From Cognatishimia activa (GTDB lineage: Bacteria; Pseudomonadota; Alphaproteobacteria; Rhodobacterales; Rhodobacteraceae): a stretch of 64,000 bases of DNA. The notes below the pieces were generated by a model. The model was not told where the DNA came from. It was given only the letters and a program-made list of their open reading frames with translations, and ran no database searches. Shown here piece after piece: positions 35,598-43,938 of the stretch. The DNA lies in assembly GCF_001458335.1 (NCBI RefSeq), contig NZ_CYTO01000009.1:320385-384384 (forward strand), written 5' to 3'. The translations under genes were made by a program, and so were the position numbers. Each line of letters begins with the position of its first letter. Position 1 is the stretch's first letter.

Positions 35598-36536
35598 ATG
35601 ATCCTTTGTTGCGGAGAAGCACTGATTGATATGATCCCAGAGCCACTCGCTATGAGCTCGGCTTCGGGCGCGGATGGGTTCGTGCCCCATTCTGGTGGGG
35701 CGATTTTTAACACAGCCATCGCTTTAGGCCGATTGAATGCGCCGGTTGCTATGATGACCGGGCTTTCAAACGATCTGTTTGGCCAGCAGCTTTATGACGA
35801 TTTGGCGAAATCAAAGGTGGATACCTCTTACCTTGTCCGCCAGGACCGTCCGACGACACTTGCTTTCGTTCAACTGACTGACGGACATGCAAGCTATCAA
35901 TTTTATGACGAGAATACCGCCGGTAGAATGTTGACGGTAGAAGACATGCCAGCGGTGCCAGACGAGGTGAAGGCGCTCTATTTTGGCGGGATCAGTTTGG
36001 CGTCTGAACCTTGTGGCGATGCTTACGCGGGCTTTCTTGAGCAAGCGCCAGAGGATTGTTTGATTATGATCGACCCGAACATACGGCCGAGCTTTATCGA
36101 AGACGAAGATCGTTACCGGGCGCGTCTTGCTAAGATGATGTCTCTGGCGACCATCGTGAAGACTTCGGACGAAGATTTGCTGTGGCTCTCGGGCCAGTCT
36201 GTTTCCCTTGATCAAGCAATCAAAGACTTGTTAGCGGCTGGACCAAGTGTTGTGATTTTGACGGAGGGCAGCAAAGGGGCCACTGCCTATTTGCAAAATG
36301 GCACGCAGGTGAGGGTGGCCGCCAATAAAGTTGATGTTGTCGATACTGTTGGGGCAGGCGACACGTTCAATGCCGGGGTGCTGTGCATGCTTTCACGTTT
36401 AGATCATTTGTCACGAGCGGCTTTGAACACTGCGGGGACCGACGTCATCGAAGAAGCGCTGCGTTTTGGCGCTAAAGTTGCGGCAGTCACCGTGTCTCGC
36501 GCTGGGGCGAACCCGCCTTGGGCGCAGGAACTGTAA
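35598..36536 (+). CDS. PfkB-family carbohydrate kinase (fructokinase-like)
   Basis: A 312-aa ribokinase-type kinase. The N-terminal CCGEALIDMIPE, sugar-binding SGGAIFNTAIALGRL and C-terminal signature DTVGAGDTFNAG with the catalytic Asp are clear. ATG 35598 follows AGGAGAGGC. Fructokinases and 2-keto-3-deoxygluconate kinases share this fold. With the AGE isomerase opposite, fructose is the favoured substrate, by inference. Confidence 0.88.
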   Translation: MILCCGEALIDMIPEPLAMSSASGADGFVPHSGGAIFNTAIALGRLNAPVAMMTGLSNDLFGQQLYDDLAKSKVDTSYLVRQDRPTTLAFVQLTDGHASYQFYDENTAGRMLTVEDMPAVPDEVKALYFGGISLASEPCGDAYAGFLEQAPEDCLIMIDPNIRPSFIEDEDRYRARLAKMMSLATIVKTSDEDLLWLSGQSVSLDQAIKDLLAAGPSVVILTEGSKGATAYLQNGTQVRVAANKVDVVDTVGAGDTFNAGVLCMLSRLDHLSRAALNTAGTDVIEEALRFGAKVAAVTVSRAGANPPWAQEL

Positions 36537-36565
36537 CGCGCGTGCGTTGCGCGTATTCTTTTTTG

Positions 36566-36594
36566 TTGCACGGCACTTTGTCCCGCAGTATGCG
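36566..36594 (+). promoter_or_regulatory. Probable promoter of the riboswitch transcript
   Basis: TTGCAC (36566-36571) and TATGCG (36589-36594) are separated by 17 bases. Transcription would start just before the first glycine aptamer. Confidence 0.45.
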
Positions 36595-36610
36595 TTTCCT
36601 ATAGGAAACA

Positions 36611-36778
36611 CGCCCGCCGGGAGAGTCTGGAATTCCAGCGCCGAAGGAGCAACCGCCCCGGTCCCTCTCAGGCAAATGGACCGGTGGGACGTGCAACACG
36701 CCGAAGAGCGGCCTTTTGGCCCACCGACGGAGCAAGCCCGGCAGGGTGAATCTCTCAGGTTACAGGACGGCGGGGGCA
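36611..36778 (+). ncRNA. Tandem glycine riboswitch
   Basis: Two glycine aptamers in series. The first (about 36611-36691) has GGGAGAGTCTGG, GCCGAAGGAGCAACCGCC and TCTCAGGCAAATGGACCG. The second (about 36692-36778) has GACGGAGCAAGCCC and AATCTCTCAGGTTACAGGAC. Both match the conserved core. A 7-bp hairpin (AGGTGGC GCA GCCACCT, 36778-36794) just after it lies before the ribosome site of the next gene and may belong to the expression platform. It controls a DadA-like dehydrogenase, not the usual gcv operon, implying induction by glycine. Confidence 0.92.
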
Positions 36779-36812
36779 GGTGGCGCAGCCACCTTAATGG
36801 CCGGAGTTTGCC

Positions 36813-38057
36813 ATGCCTCACGTCGCAATTCTTGGCGCCGGAATTACCGGTGTCACGACCGCTTTTGCCCTTCATCAAAAAGGCTTTGATGTCACCGTCT
36901 TTGATCGCCAGCGCTACGCAGCTATGGAAACATCGTTTGCCAATGGCGGTCAGCTTAGCGCATCGAATGCGGAAGTCTGGAACCAATGGTCCACGGTGAT
37001 CAAGGGCATCCGCTGGATGTTGCAAACGGACGCGCCCCTATCTGTCAGTCCCCGCCCAAGTTGGCACAAATTCAGCTGGATGGCAGAATTTTTGGCGCAA
37101 ATTCCCCGTTATCGCCGCAATACAATTCAGACGGCGCGTTTGGCGGTTCAGGCGCGTGCTGGCCTATCTGAAATGGCGGAACTGGCGGGGTTGGATTTTG
37201 ATTTTTCTCCGGCAGGAATTCTGCATTTCTATAAAACCAAATCTGATTTTGATCACGCAAAAATGGTGACGCAACTCTTGTCAGAAGGGGGTGTTCATCG
37301 CCGGCAATTGACGCTTGCTGAGGTGCAAGAGATCGAGCCAAGCCTAGAGGGAGACATCCTCGGTGGTTTCTGGACGGAAAGCGACAGCACCGGTGATATT
37401 CACAAATTCACGATTGGCCTCGTAGACTGGCTCGCGCGTCAGGGGGTGCTATTTAGGTTAGGGCGTCCCGTCGGTAACGTGCGCGCAACTGACAACTTTG
37501 TGGACGTCGATGGAGACCGTTTCGACAGTGTGGTCGTCGCTGCCGGTGTCGGCTCGCGCGCCTTGGCCAAGCAGTTTGGTGATCGCGTTAATATCTATCC
37601 TGTGAAAGGCTATTCAATCACCGTAAACCTGCGCGATGAGGTCAGCCAGAATGGTGCGCCGATGGTTTCGCTTTTGGATGATAAGGCTAAAATCGTGACC
37701 TCTCGCCTTGGAAAGGATCGCTTTCGGATCGCTGGGACTGCAGAGTTCAATGGCGAGAACCGCGACATCCGTGAGGATCGGGTCAGACCTTTGGTGACGT
37801 GGTGTGAAACCTATTTCCCGAACGTCAGCACGGAAAGCGTCGTTCCTTGGGCGGGACTGCGTCCAATGATGCCGAACATGATGCCGCGCGTTGGCCGTGG
37901 CCGCCATAGTCGGGTCTTCTATAACACAGGTCATGGTCACCTCGGGTGGACGCTCAGCGCAGCAACTGCCTCGATCATAGGGGACGTTGTCGCCGAAACG
38001 ACCAGAGCAAATTTGGGCGTCAATGGATCAAGTTCCGGAGCCGTTGTCCCTGTCTAA
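36813..38057 (+). CDS. FAD-dependent amino-acid dehydrogenase (DadA/glycine-oxidase-like)
   Basis: A 414-aa flavoprotein of the D-amino acid dehydrogenase small-subunit family. The FAD-binding Rossmann motif is VAILGAGITGVTTAFALHQ. Later motifs are NGGQLSASNAEVWN, VVAAGVGSRALA and the C-terminal GLRPMMPNMMP and NTGHGHLGWTLS, which are typical of DadA. ATG 36813 has GGAG ten bases before it. The upstream glycine riboswitch makes glycine, or a D-amino acid linked to glycine levels, the likely substrate. Confidence 0.9.
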   Translation: MPHVAILGAGITGVTTAFALHQKGFDVTVFDRQRYAAMETSFANGGQLSASNAEVWNQWSTVIKGIRWMLQTDAPLSVSPRPSWHKFSWMAEFLAQIPRYRRNTIQTARLAVQARAGLSEMAELAGLDFDFSPAGILHFYKTKSDFDHAKMVTQLLSEGGVHRRQLTLAEVQEIEPSLEGDILGGFWTESDSTGDIHKFTIGLVDWLARQGVLFRLGRPVGNVRATDNFVDVDGDRFDSVVVAAGVGSRALAKQFGDRVNIYPVKGYSITVNLRDEVSQNGAPMVSLLDDKAKIVTSRLGKDRFRIAGTAEFNGENRDIREDRVRPLVTWCETYFPNVSTESVVPWAGLRPMMPNMMPRVGRGRHSRVFYNTGHGHLGWTLSAATASIIGDVVAETTRANLGVNGSSSGAVVPV

Positions 38058-38108
38058 ACCAGAAATCCCGCGCCCCTGCGTCTGTCAGGGGTGCATTTTG
38101 GTTGTTAC

Positions 38109-39362
38109 TCAGTCTGCCGATTTCGATTGTTTGCAACGCAATACATCGGTCAGAGGTCTATATGCTTCGGGATCAACCAAGGCGCATCCAGCGCGGGCAG
38201 TTTGCTTTGGTTTATTTGTGGTCTTCTTGAATTGTACGGCGGTGTCTGTTGCAGCGCTAATATCTGTTCCTATCGGAACGCGCTTTGCCAACCGGATCCG
38301 TAAGCGTTTGAGCGTGTCAAAATCCGCGATGCCATTCACAACAAGCTGTTCGTCTGCTTGGAATTTCCCGATCACGCGGCGCATTGCAGCTGAGTTCTGC
38401 CCATTTACGGGCCCATTATAGTAATCGAGTTGGGTCAAACCCCGTTGCAGCTCTATCAGCGCGGATTTTTGAGTGCGCGCCGTAAAGGCATGTTCTTGCA
38501 AGTTGCTGCGTTTGGCATCGGTTTCGATGCTCGACAAACATTGCCAATAGGGCACGCCGCGATGGCGTCCGATCAGTTCAATCAAAGACAATTCGATCAG
38601 GTTTCGCACCGCTTGCCCCTGACTTTCAATGCGGTCGAGGCGGACTGACAGTCCTAGATCATCCAGGTTAATGATCCCGCTCGCCGTAGAGCGCCGCTGC
38701 ATGCTGCGCACGACCATTGAATTGGCGACCGATGCACCGGGGACCACCCGTCGGCTAGGATAGGACACGAGATGTAAGTCGACACTGACAACGGACAAGC
38801 CCTGCCGTCGGTTTCCTGTGACGTTTAATAGGCTATCGTCTGGCGCCAAGGCGTCTGTCCCGTCTTCCCAACCGAACCCAATTTCATCAGTAGCGACACT
38901 TGAATCAAGCTGACTTATAGAGCCACGGATATAATAGTCCGGTCGCGGTTCCTTTTTGCCTTGTGTGATGCTGAGATCGATCAGCCCGCCATCTTTAACA
39001 ATACCTTGGTCAAGGAAGACATAGGCGCGGCTCGTGCGGGTCATGCGATTGATCGCATTGATCAACATATCATCACCGCCGACGGAAATGCGTCGCGTTT
39101 TGTCGGGAATGCCTGTTGAAGACACCTTGATGGTGCGTTTGCCCTGCAAAAGCCCGTCCATGCAGCGGAGAGGCGCGTCAAATGATGTGAAATTCCGCGC
39201 AGGCCGCGTATTTGGTTGGGCGATTTCCGGCGCTAAACGCGGTGGTGTAACGCCACAGTTTGCGAGCGTCGTCGCTGCAATGACGACAATGCCGGCCCAC
39301 CCGCGCAATCCCGCCCTCGCTGCCAACACGCAATTTTTTCTAAACTCTTTGAGACATCGCAT
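38109..39362 (-). CDS. CsgG-like outer-membrane lipoprotein with C-terminal peptidoglycan-binding domain
   Basis: A 417-aa protein. Residues 1-36 are a signal sequence with a possible, non-canonical lipobox (TTLANC, Cys36). The central part resembles the CsgG/curli-export pore family: a SVGGDDMLINAINRM helix, then YYIRGSISQLD, a strand pair SVVSVDLHLVSYPSRRVV and ESQGQAVRNLIELSLIELIG. Residues about 305-360 form a PG_binding_1-like helix bundle (ALIELQRGLTQLDYYNG ... VNGIADFDTLKRL). The fusion would anchor a secretion pore to the cell wall. It is divergent from an OmpA-domain gene. The CsgG link is by pattern and should be tested. Confidence 0.65.
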   Translation of the reverse strand: MRCLKEFRKNCVLAARAGLRGWAGIVVIAATTLANCGVTPPRLAPEIAQPNTRPARNFTSFDAPLRCMDGLLQGKRTIKVSSTGIPDKTRRISVGGDDMLINAINRMTRTSRAYVFLDQGIVKDGGLIDLSITQGKKEPRPDYYIRGSISQLDSSVATDEIGFGWEDGTDALAPDDSLLNVTGNRRQGLSVVSVDLHLVSYPSRRVVPGASVANSMVVRSMQRRSTASGIINLDDLGLSVRLDRIESQGQAVRNLIELSLIELIGRHRGVPYWQCLSSIETDAKRSNLQEHAFTARTQKSALIELQRGLTQLDYYNGPVNGQNSAAMRRVIGKFQADEQLVVNGIADFDTLKRLRIRLAKRVPIGTDISAATDTAVQFKKTTNKPKQTARAGCALVDPEAYRPLTDVLRCKQSKSAD

Positions 39363-39491
39363 GGGCCTTTGCTAGGTCGGAAATGTTAACCAGAGGCTCA
39401 TCAACACAGAAACATATCTAAAATTGAACGTTTTGCGTTTGATTAAGGTTTTGCCGTCAGAACCTCATTGTGATTGAGAAGGAGACGGACA

Positions 39492-40076
39492 ATGCGACGA
39501 TTTGTGTTTTCGCTTTCGTTGGTAATGAGTGCCGCTTTCGTGTCATCCACGACGCAGGCTGATGTGTATGAATTGTCTTTAGAAGCAGATGTTTGCGCGA
39601 TCAAAACGGCCTTGGCAGGCAAACCGCCTGCGGGCTGCGTTGCTGATATAAACCTCGGCAAGATGAGGTCGATGAACACGCATCAAAACGGTTTGGTCGT
39701 GGATGCGGGGACGCCGCAAAATGGTTATTTTATTCACTTTGCGTTTGATTCCGATCGCTTGACCAGTGCGTACCAGCAACACTTGCAAAACCTGTCTCTG
39801 GCGCTTCGCTCCGAAGATATGGCCGGGATTTGCATTTTGTTGGTCGGGCATACTGATGCGGTTGGGTCATCGGCGTATAACCAAATTCTGTCAGAGCGAC
39901 GCGCGCGCAGCGTTAAAAATTTCTTGGTCGGTGCGCTATCCATGTCCTCTGGGCGCTTCGCGGCAAAGGGGCATGGTGAAGGGAACCTGCTAGACGGGTA
40001 TACACCCTCAGATGCGCATCATCGTCGGGTTGAAATTCTTGCACGAGAGTCGGATGGCGCATGTCGCAGCGGCTGA
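39492..40076 (+). CDS. OmpA-domain (peptidoglycan-associated) protein
   Basis: A 194-aa exported protein with a signal peptide (FVFSLSLVMSAAFVSS) and a C-terminal OmpA/MotB domain that binds peptidoglycan. The domain runs from YFIHFAFDSDRLTSAYQQ to the end and contains LLVGHTDAVGSSAYNQILSE and RRARSVKNFL. ATG 39492 follows AAGGAGACGGAC. It overlaps the next gene's start by 16 bases, so the caspase-like protein is translated from the same mRNA. Confidence 0.85.
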   Translation: MRRFVFSLSLVMSAAFVSSTTQADVYELSLEADVCAIKTALAGKPPAGCVADINLGKMRSMNTHQNGLVVDAGTPQNGYFIHFAFDSDRLTSAYQQHLQNLSLALRSEDMAGICILLVGHTDAVGSSAYNQILSERRARSVKNFLVGALSMSSGRFAAKGHGEGNLLDGYTPSDAHHRRVEILARESDGACRSG

Positions 40077-40699
40077 CGCGGCGCAATCTGCTGTTCAGTT
40101 TTGGCGGCGGACTGGCGGTCAGTTCTGCTGGGGTCGCACAGTCATCGGAATTGTTGCGTTCAGCCAAACACGGCGCGGGAAATGGGTCAGTTTCCCCATG
40201 GTTGCCGGGGCAGGCAACTGCGTTATGTATCGGCGTAGCGGACTATGAAGGCCGTGCGTATCTGCGTACACCGGGTGCAGACGCCAAAGCGGTCTCAGAT
40301 CGGCTTTCCAGGCTTGGTTATAAGGTGCACACCCTTATCAACCCGACTTTCAAAGAAACGCTTCGCGGACTTGCATCTTTTCGACTGCAATCAAGAGGCG
40401 CTAAATTAACTCTGATCTACGTTGCGGGTCATGGGATACAGATCGCAGACACGCTTCATTTTCTGACACGGGACGCCTTTAACGCGGGTGACATTCGACC
40501 GGAGAAGTTGGTTCCAGAGACCAGCTTTCTGCAGGCGACAGGAGACCAGCCAAGGCAGCGGGTTCTTATCTTAGATTGCTGTCGCACGGCTCCGGGTGTT
40601 TTGCGTGATCGTTGTGTTGGAAACAGAGCTATCACGCCTTCGGGCCAGGCGGGCATTTGTGTCACCTACGCCGCGCAACGAGGGGGGGGCGGCCTATGA
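40061..40699 (+). CDS. Tat-exported caspase-like peptidase (C14), truncated by frameshift
   Basis: A 212-aa protein as read. It begins with a twin-arginine signal (LTRRNLLFSFGGGLAVSSAG). The caspase p20-like domain starts at ALCIGVADYEG and shows the catalytic His124 (YVAGHGIQI) and Cys174 (LILDCCRT). At 40682-40689 a run of eight G shifts the frame, so the product ends GGGGL-stop soon after YAAQR. With seven G the frame would join the downstream segment and read QRGGAAYDGIGPHSP, the expected caspase continuation, to a stop at 40892 (276 aa in total). It could be phase-variable, a pseudogene or a sequencing error. Its ATG lies inside the OmpA gene. Confidence 0.75.
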   Translation: MSQRLTRRNLLFSFGGGLAVSSAGVAQSSELLRSAKHGAGNGSVSPWLPGQATALCIGVADYEGRAYLRTPGADAKAVSDRLSRLGYKVHTLINPTFKETLRGLASFRLQSRGAKLTLIYVAGHGIQIADTLHFLTRDAFNAGDIRPEKLVPETSFLQATGDQPRQRVLILDCCRTAPGVLRDRCVGNRAITPSGQAGICVTYAAQRGGGGL

Positions 40700-40892
40700 T
40701 GGGATCGGCCCGCACAGTCCCTTCGCCCATGCCTTTTTGCACAGCTTGGAGGCTCCGGAAATGGAGTTTGAGCGCGCGACGCGGCACATACGCTTGGATG
40801 TCATCAAGCGGACTCAGGGCTTGCAGGTGCCTTGGATGCGCTCTTCTCTGCTCCTGCCAATCTCAATTGCCGGCCATTTGCCGCAAGCGTAA
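40690..40892 (+). pseudogene. Out-of-frame 3' remainder of the caspase-like gene
   Basis: The frame beginning GAAYDGIGPHSPFAHAFL encodes the rest of the caspase fold, with the typical SPFAHAFLHSLE helix and a C-terminal LQVPWMRSSLLLP strand, and stops at 40892. It has no start codon or ribosome site of its own and joins the upstream gene if one G is removed from the G8 tract. Confidence 0.75.
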
Positions 40893-41164
40893 ACTGCGCG
40901 TTCACAAGGCAACGAGCTGGCAATGATGTCTCATTCTTACGAGTTTACGCAGTATGCGAAGGAAACGAGACGCAGGGTTACTTGTCCTTTAGCCATTCCA
41001 GGGATCTAAAAATTCATAATGAATACAAAAACCTAGCTTTCTGCCAACGCGACGTCATCCTGTCGAAATATTGCAGAGAAAGGACCTCTGTAGCATACAT
41101 TTGAGAGATGAGGAGCTTTTGCATCGGGTCAATCTGAGTGCTCCTTAATATTGGGGGGGTGACC

Positions 41165-41881
41165 GTGGCCATCATTGAATATCAGGTGCAGGGCAAAGTT
41201 GCCGTTGTCACCATGAATAATGCTGAAAACAAGCAGAACCCGGAATTCGCCCGGCAAATGCTGGCTGCGCTGGATCAGGCAGAGGCGGATAAATCCGTCA
41301 AAGCCATGGTGATCACCTCAAGCGATGAGAAGAACTGGAGTCAGGGTGTCGATCTCGGGTTTCTGAATGCGGCGCTCAAAGAGCAGCGCCATGATGACAT
41401 CAAAGCCTTTATGTATGGCATGAACGAGGTGTTCTCGCGCCTCTTACTTGCACCGTTCCCGGTGATTGCAGCCATCAACGGGCACGCGTTTGGTAATGGG
41501 GCGATGCTCGCTTGTGCCTGCGACTTCCGGTTTATGCGCTCTGATCGAGGCTATTTTTGTTTTCCTGAGGTGGATATCTCGATCCCATTCCTCCCGGGCA
41601 TGATCGCTTTCGTAAAAACCGCAGTGCCTTATTATCGTTTCAACGAGATGAAGCTGACGGGTCGTCGGGTGGGGGCGCCCGAATTGCAAGATGACCACAT
41701 CATTGAGTTGGCCTGTGTGGATGCCGAGGATACGTTCGCGAAAGCGATGGAGTTTGCTGGCACCTTCAACAAAGCCCGCGGGATTTTTGGCGAGCATAAG
41801 CGCCGCCTGCACAAACACATTCTGGAGGTGATGGAAGCGGAAGATAAACCGCTGATCGAGTCCCTCCAACTTATGGCGTAA
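41165..41881 (+). CDS. Enoyl-CoA hydratase/isomerase family protein
   Basis: A 238-aa crotonase-fold protein from GTG 41165 (G-rich ribosome site just before). It has the oxyanion-hole segments VITSSDEKNWSQGVDLGFL and AINGHAFGNGAMLACACDFR. The usual catalytic Glu pair of hydratases is not obvious: the position after GNGAMLACACDF reads FMRSDRGYFCFPEVD. An isomerase-like role is possible. It lies 18 bases upstream of a dienoyl-CoA-reductase-like gene, so the two probably act together on an unsaturated acyl-CoA. Confidence 0.8.
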   Translation: MAIIEYQVQGKVAVVTMNNAENKQNPEFARQMLAALDQAEADKSVKAMVITSSDEKNWSQGVDLGFLNAALKEQRHDDIKAFMYGMNEVFSRLLLAPFPVIAAINGHAFGNGAMLACACDFRFMRSDRGYFCFPEVDISIPFLPGMIAFVKTAVPYYRFNEMKLTGRRVGAPELQDDHIIELACVDAEDTFAKAMEFAGTFNKARGIFGEHKRRLHKHILEVMEAEDKPLIESLQLMA

Positions 41882-41899
41882 GCCGAAAGGACCCTTCAG

Positions 41900-42721
41900 A
41901 TGAGCATGAGTTTTGATTTTTCCGGCCAGAACGTATTTGTCGCTGGCGGCACCAGTGGCATCAACTACGGCATCGCGCAGGGCTTTGCCCGCTGGGGTGC
42001 GAAAGTGATGGTTGCGTCCCGTAAGCAGGACAAAGTTGATAAGGCCGTTGAAGGTCTGAAGGCGCTGGGCGCTGAGGCGGCAGGGGTTTCCTTTGATGTG
42101 CGCGATTATGCGGCTGTCGAAGAAGGTTTTGCCAAGGCGGCGGACTTCTTTGGTGGTGAGATCGACAACTTGATCTCTGGCGCGGCGGGCAATGTCCCAG
42201 GCCGTTTGATGGATCAATCGCCAAACCTCGTGAAATCGATGGTCGAGATCGACCTCATGGGCACATTTCACGTGATGCGCGCGGCCTATCCGCACCTAAA
42301 AAAGCCCGGCGCGAGCGTCGTGAATATCTCTGCGCCTCAAGCTTTTGCCGCAATGAGCCATCAATCCCCCGTATGTGCTGCCAAAGCCGGTGTCGATATG
42401 GTTACGAAATCCTTGGCGCTGGAATGGGGAGAAGACGGAATTCGTCTCAACTCTATCTCGCCGGGCCCAATCGATGGCACGGAAGGCATGGCGCGGCTGG
42501 CCCCAACAGAAGAGCTGCGCGCAATGGTCACCAAGTCGGTGCCGATCCAGCGGTTCGGCTCGCCAGATGACATTGCAAAGGCCGCAGGCTTCCTTTGTTC
42601 TGACGCTGGTTCTTATGTGTCAGGCGTGGTGTTGCCCGTTGATGGGGGCTGGGGCGTTTCTGGCGCATCCGTTGTGATGACCGGTGCCGCGAAATTTCTG
42701 GATAAGATGACAGGTCGTTAA
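41900..42721 (+). CDS. SDR-family oxidoreductase, 2,4-dienoyl-CoA reductase type
   Basis: A 273-aa short-chain dehydrogenase with NADP-binding loop VAGGTSGINYGIA and the motif SGAAGN. The standard active-site Tyr of YxxxK is missing: the segment reads HQSPVCAAKAGVDM, keeping the Lys but with Cys/Val in place of Tyr. This is the pattern of 2,4-dienoyl-CoA reductases, which use another residue. It is coupled to the preceding crotonase-fold gene and ends seven bases before the convergent LacI gene. Confidence 0.85.
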   Translation: MSMSFDFSGQNVFVAGGTSGINYGIAQGFARWGAKVMVASRKQDKVDKAVEGLKALGAEAAGVSFDVRDYAAVEEGFAKAADFFGGEIDNLISGAAGNVPGRLMDQSPNLVKSMVEIDLMGTFHVMRAAYPHLKKPGASVVNISAPQAFAAMSHQSPVCAAKAGVDMVTKSLALEWGEDGIRLNSISPGPIDGTEGMARLAPTEELRAMVTKSVPIQRFGSPDDIAKAAGFLCSDAGSYVSGVVLPVDGGWGVSGASVVMTGAAKFLDKMTGR

Positions 42722-42727
42722 GGCCGG

Positions 42728-43771
42728 TTATTCGACCTTCGAGCGTACGGTTGAGCCGGGGATTAAGTTGAAGCCCACGTCTTGGGCTCGTTTAACTGGC
42801 TCACCATTGATTTGTGCCAAGACCATCTCTGCCGCGATCTGACCGATGCGCAGGTGCGGCACCGATGTAGATGTCAAACGGTGGGGGAGGATCGACGCAA
42901 TCGGCAGATCACCCCAACCGGCGATGCCAATGTCATCGGGCACGGACAGGCCGCGTTTCTGGCAATATTGAAGCCCACCCACAGACATATTGTCGTTCTG
43001 GTAATAGATGACTTCCACGTCGTGATTGGCCGCCAAGAGCTGCTCTGTGCCATAGAAGCCCGTGTAAAAACCCGGCGCGTCTTTAAGCAAGAGCTGCTTT
43101 TTCAGCGAGCCGCCGGAATCCTCGATAACCTTCGCGTATCCTGCGAGACGTGCGCTGGCGGCGTTGGCCGTGTCATGGGATGTGCCAACATAACCGAACT
43201 TTTTGTAACCTAGCCCAGCAAGGTACCGGCCCATGCTATAGCCGCTGTCAAAATGGTTTAGCCCCACAGACATATCCAAAGGGCTGGTGTTGTGATCCCA
43301 GATCTCCACCAGCGGAATGCCAGAGCCACGCAGCAGCTGGATCGATTTTGGGGAATGCGACCCCCCAGTGATAATCAGACCCGCCGGTTGCCAAGACAGG
43401 ACCGTCTCCAGCCACTTCTCTTCCTGTTCCAGCGCATGCTCTGTCATGCCGAGAACGGTTTGGTGTCCGAAGGCGACCAGTTTGCGGTCGATCCCTTCAA
43501 GAACCTGCGTGAAGATTTCATTGCCCAATTCGGGGATCGAAACCCCGACAAAAGTCGACTTCTGATCCCCGGCAAAAACCGTCGCCAATCGATTCGGCAC
43601 ATAGCCAAGGCGCTCAACCTCAGCCATAACTTTAACCTTCGTGCTCTCCGAAAAACCGCCTTCATCGCGCAAAACGCGGCTTGCGGTCATCTTTGAGACC
43701 CCAGCGGCCTTTGCGACCTCTGCAAGGCTTACCTTATTGTTTTTAATTGATTTATCTTGGCTTTTGCTCAT
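42728..43771 (-). CDS. LacI-family transcriptional regulator (upstream ABC system)
   Basis: A 347-aa regulator with the HTH VSLAEVAKAAGVSKMTASRVL and a sugar-binding domain of the GntR/LacI type (VGVSIPELGNEIF, IIYYQNDNMSVGG-like motifs). ATG 43771 is preferred over 43816, as the latter would run into the operators. It is divergent from the first ABC transporter, and the gap contains two identical 18-base elements, one next to its own start and one overlapping the transporter promoter. Confidence 0.9.
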   Translation of the reverse strand: MSKSQDKSIKNNKVSLAEVAKAAGVSKMTASRVLRDEGGFSESTKVKVMAEVERLGYVPNRLATVFAGDQKSTFVGVSIPELGNEIFTQVLEGIDRKLVAFGHQTVLGMTEHALEQEEKWLETVLSWQPAGLIITGGSHSPKSIQLLRGSGIPLVEIWDHNTSPLDMSVGLNHFDSGYSMGRYLAGLGYKKFGYVGTSHDTANAASARLAGYAKVIEDSGGSLKKQLLLKDAPGFYTGFYGTEQLLAANHDVEVIYYQNDNMSVGGLQYCQKRGLSVPDDIGIAGWGDLPIASILPHRLTSTSVPHLRIGQIAAEMVLAQINGEPVKRAQDVGFNLIPGSTVRSKVE

Positions 43772-43782
43772 CGGGGTTACGC

Positions 43783-43858
43783 TAACGTTACGGGTAACTC
43801 TTTTTTGTTGACACATCGCTTAATCGAGAGAATGCTAGCGTAACGTTACGGGTAACTC
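43783..43858. promoter_or_regulatory. Paired LacI operators and promoter of the first ABC system
   Basis: The sequence TAACGTTACGGGTAACTC occurs exactly twice, at 43783-43800 and 43841-43858. Its left half contains the palindrome TAACGTTA. A promoter-like pair, TTGACA (43808-43813) and AATGCT (43831-43836), lies between them, with the second copy just downstream of the -10. A further reversed half-site (GAGTTACC) is at 43881-43888. These are probable binding sites of the adjacent LacI protein, controlling both directions. Confidence 0.75.
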
Positions 43859-43938
43859 AATAAAGATGTTGAGGAGCGTCGAGTTACCTGAACCACTTAG
43901 CTTCGTGACTGAAGCTTTGTCACTGAGGAGGACACCGC

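Noticed and set aside
40893-41164. A 90-codon frame after the caspase-like gene
   Set aside because: Its composition does not look like a protein, it overlaps the caspase remainder in another frame and has no ribosome site.
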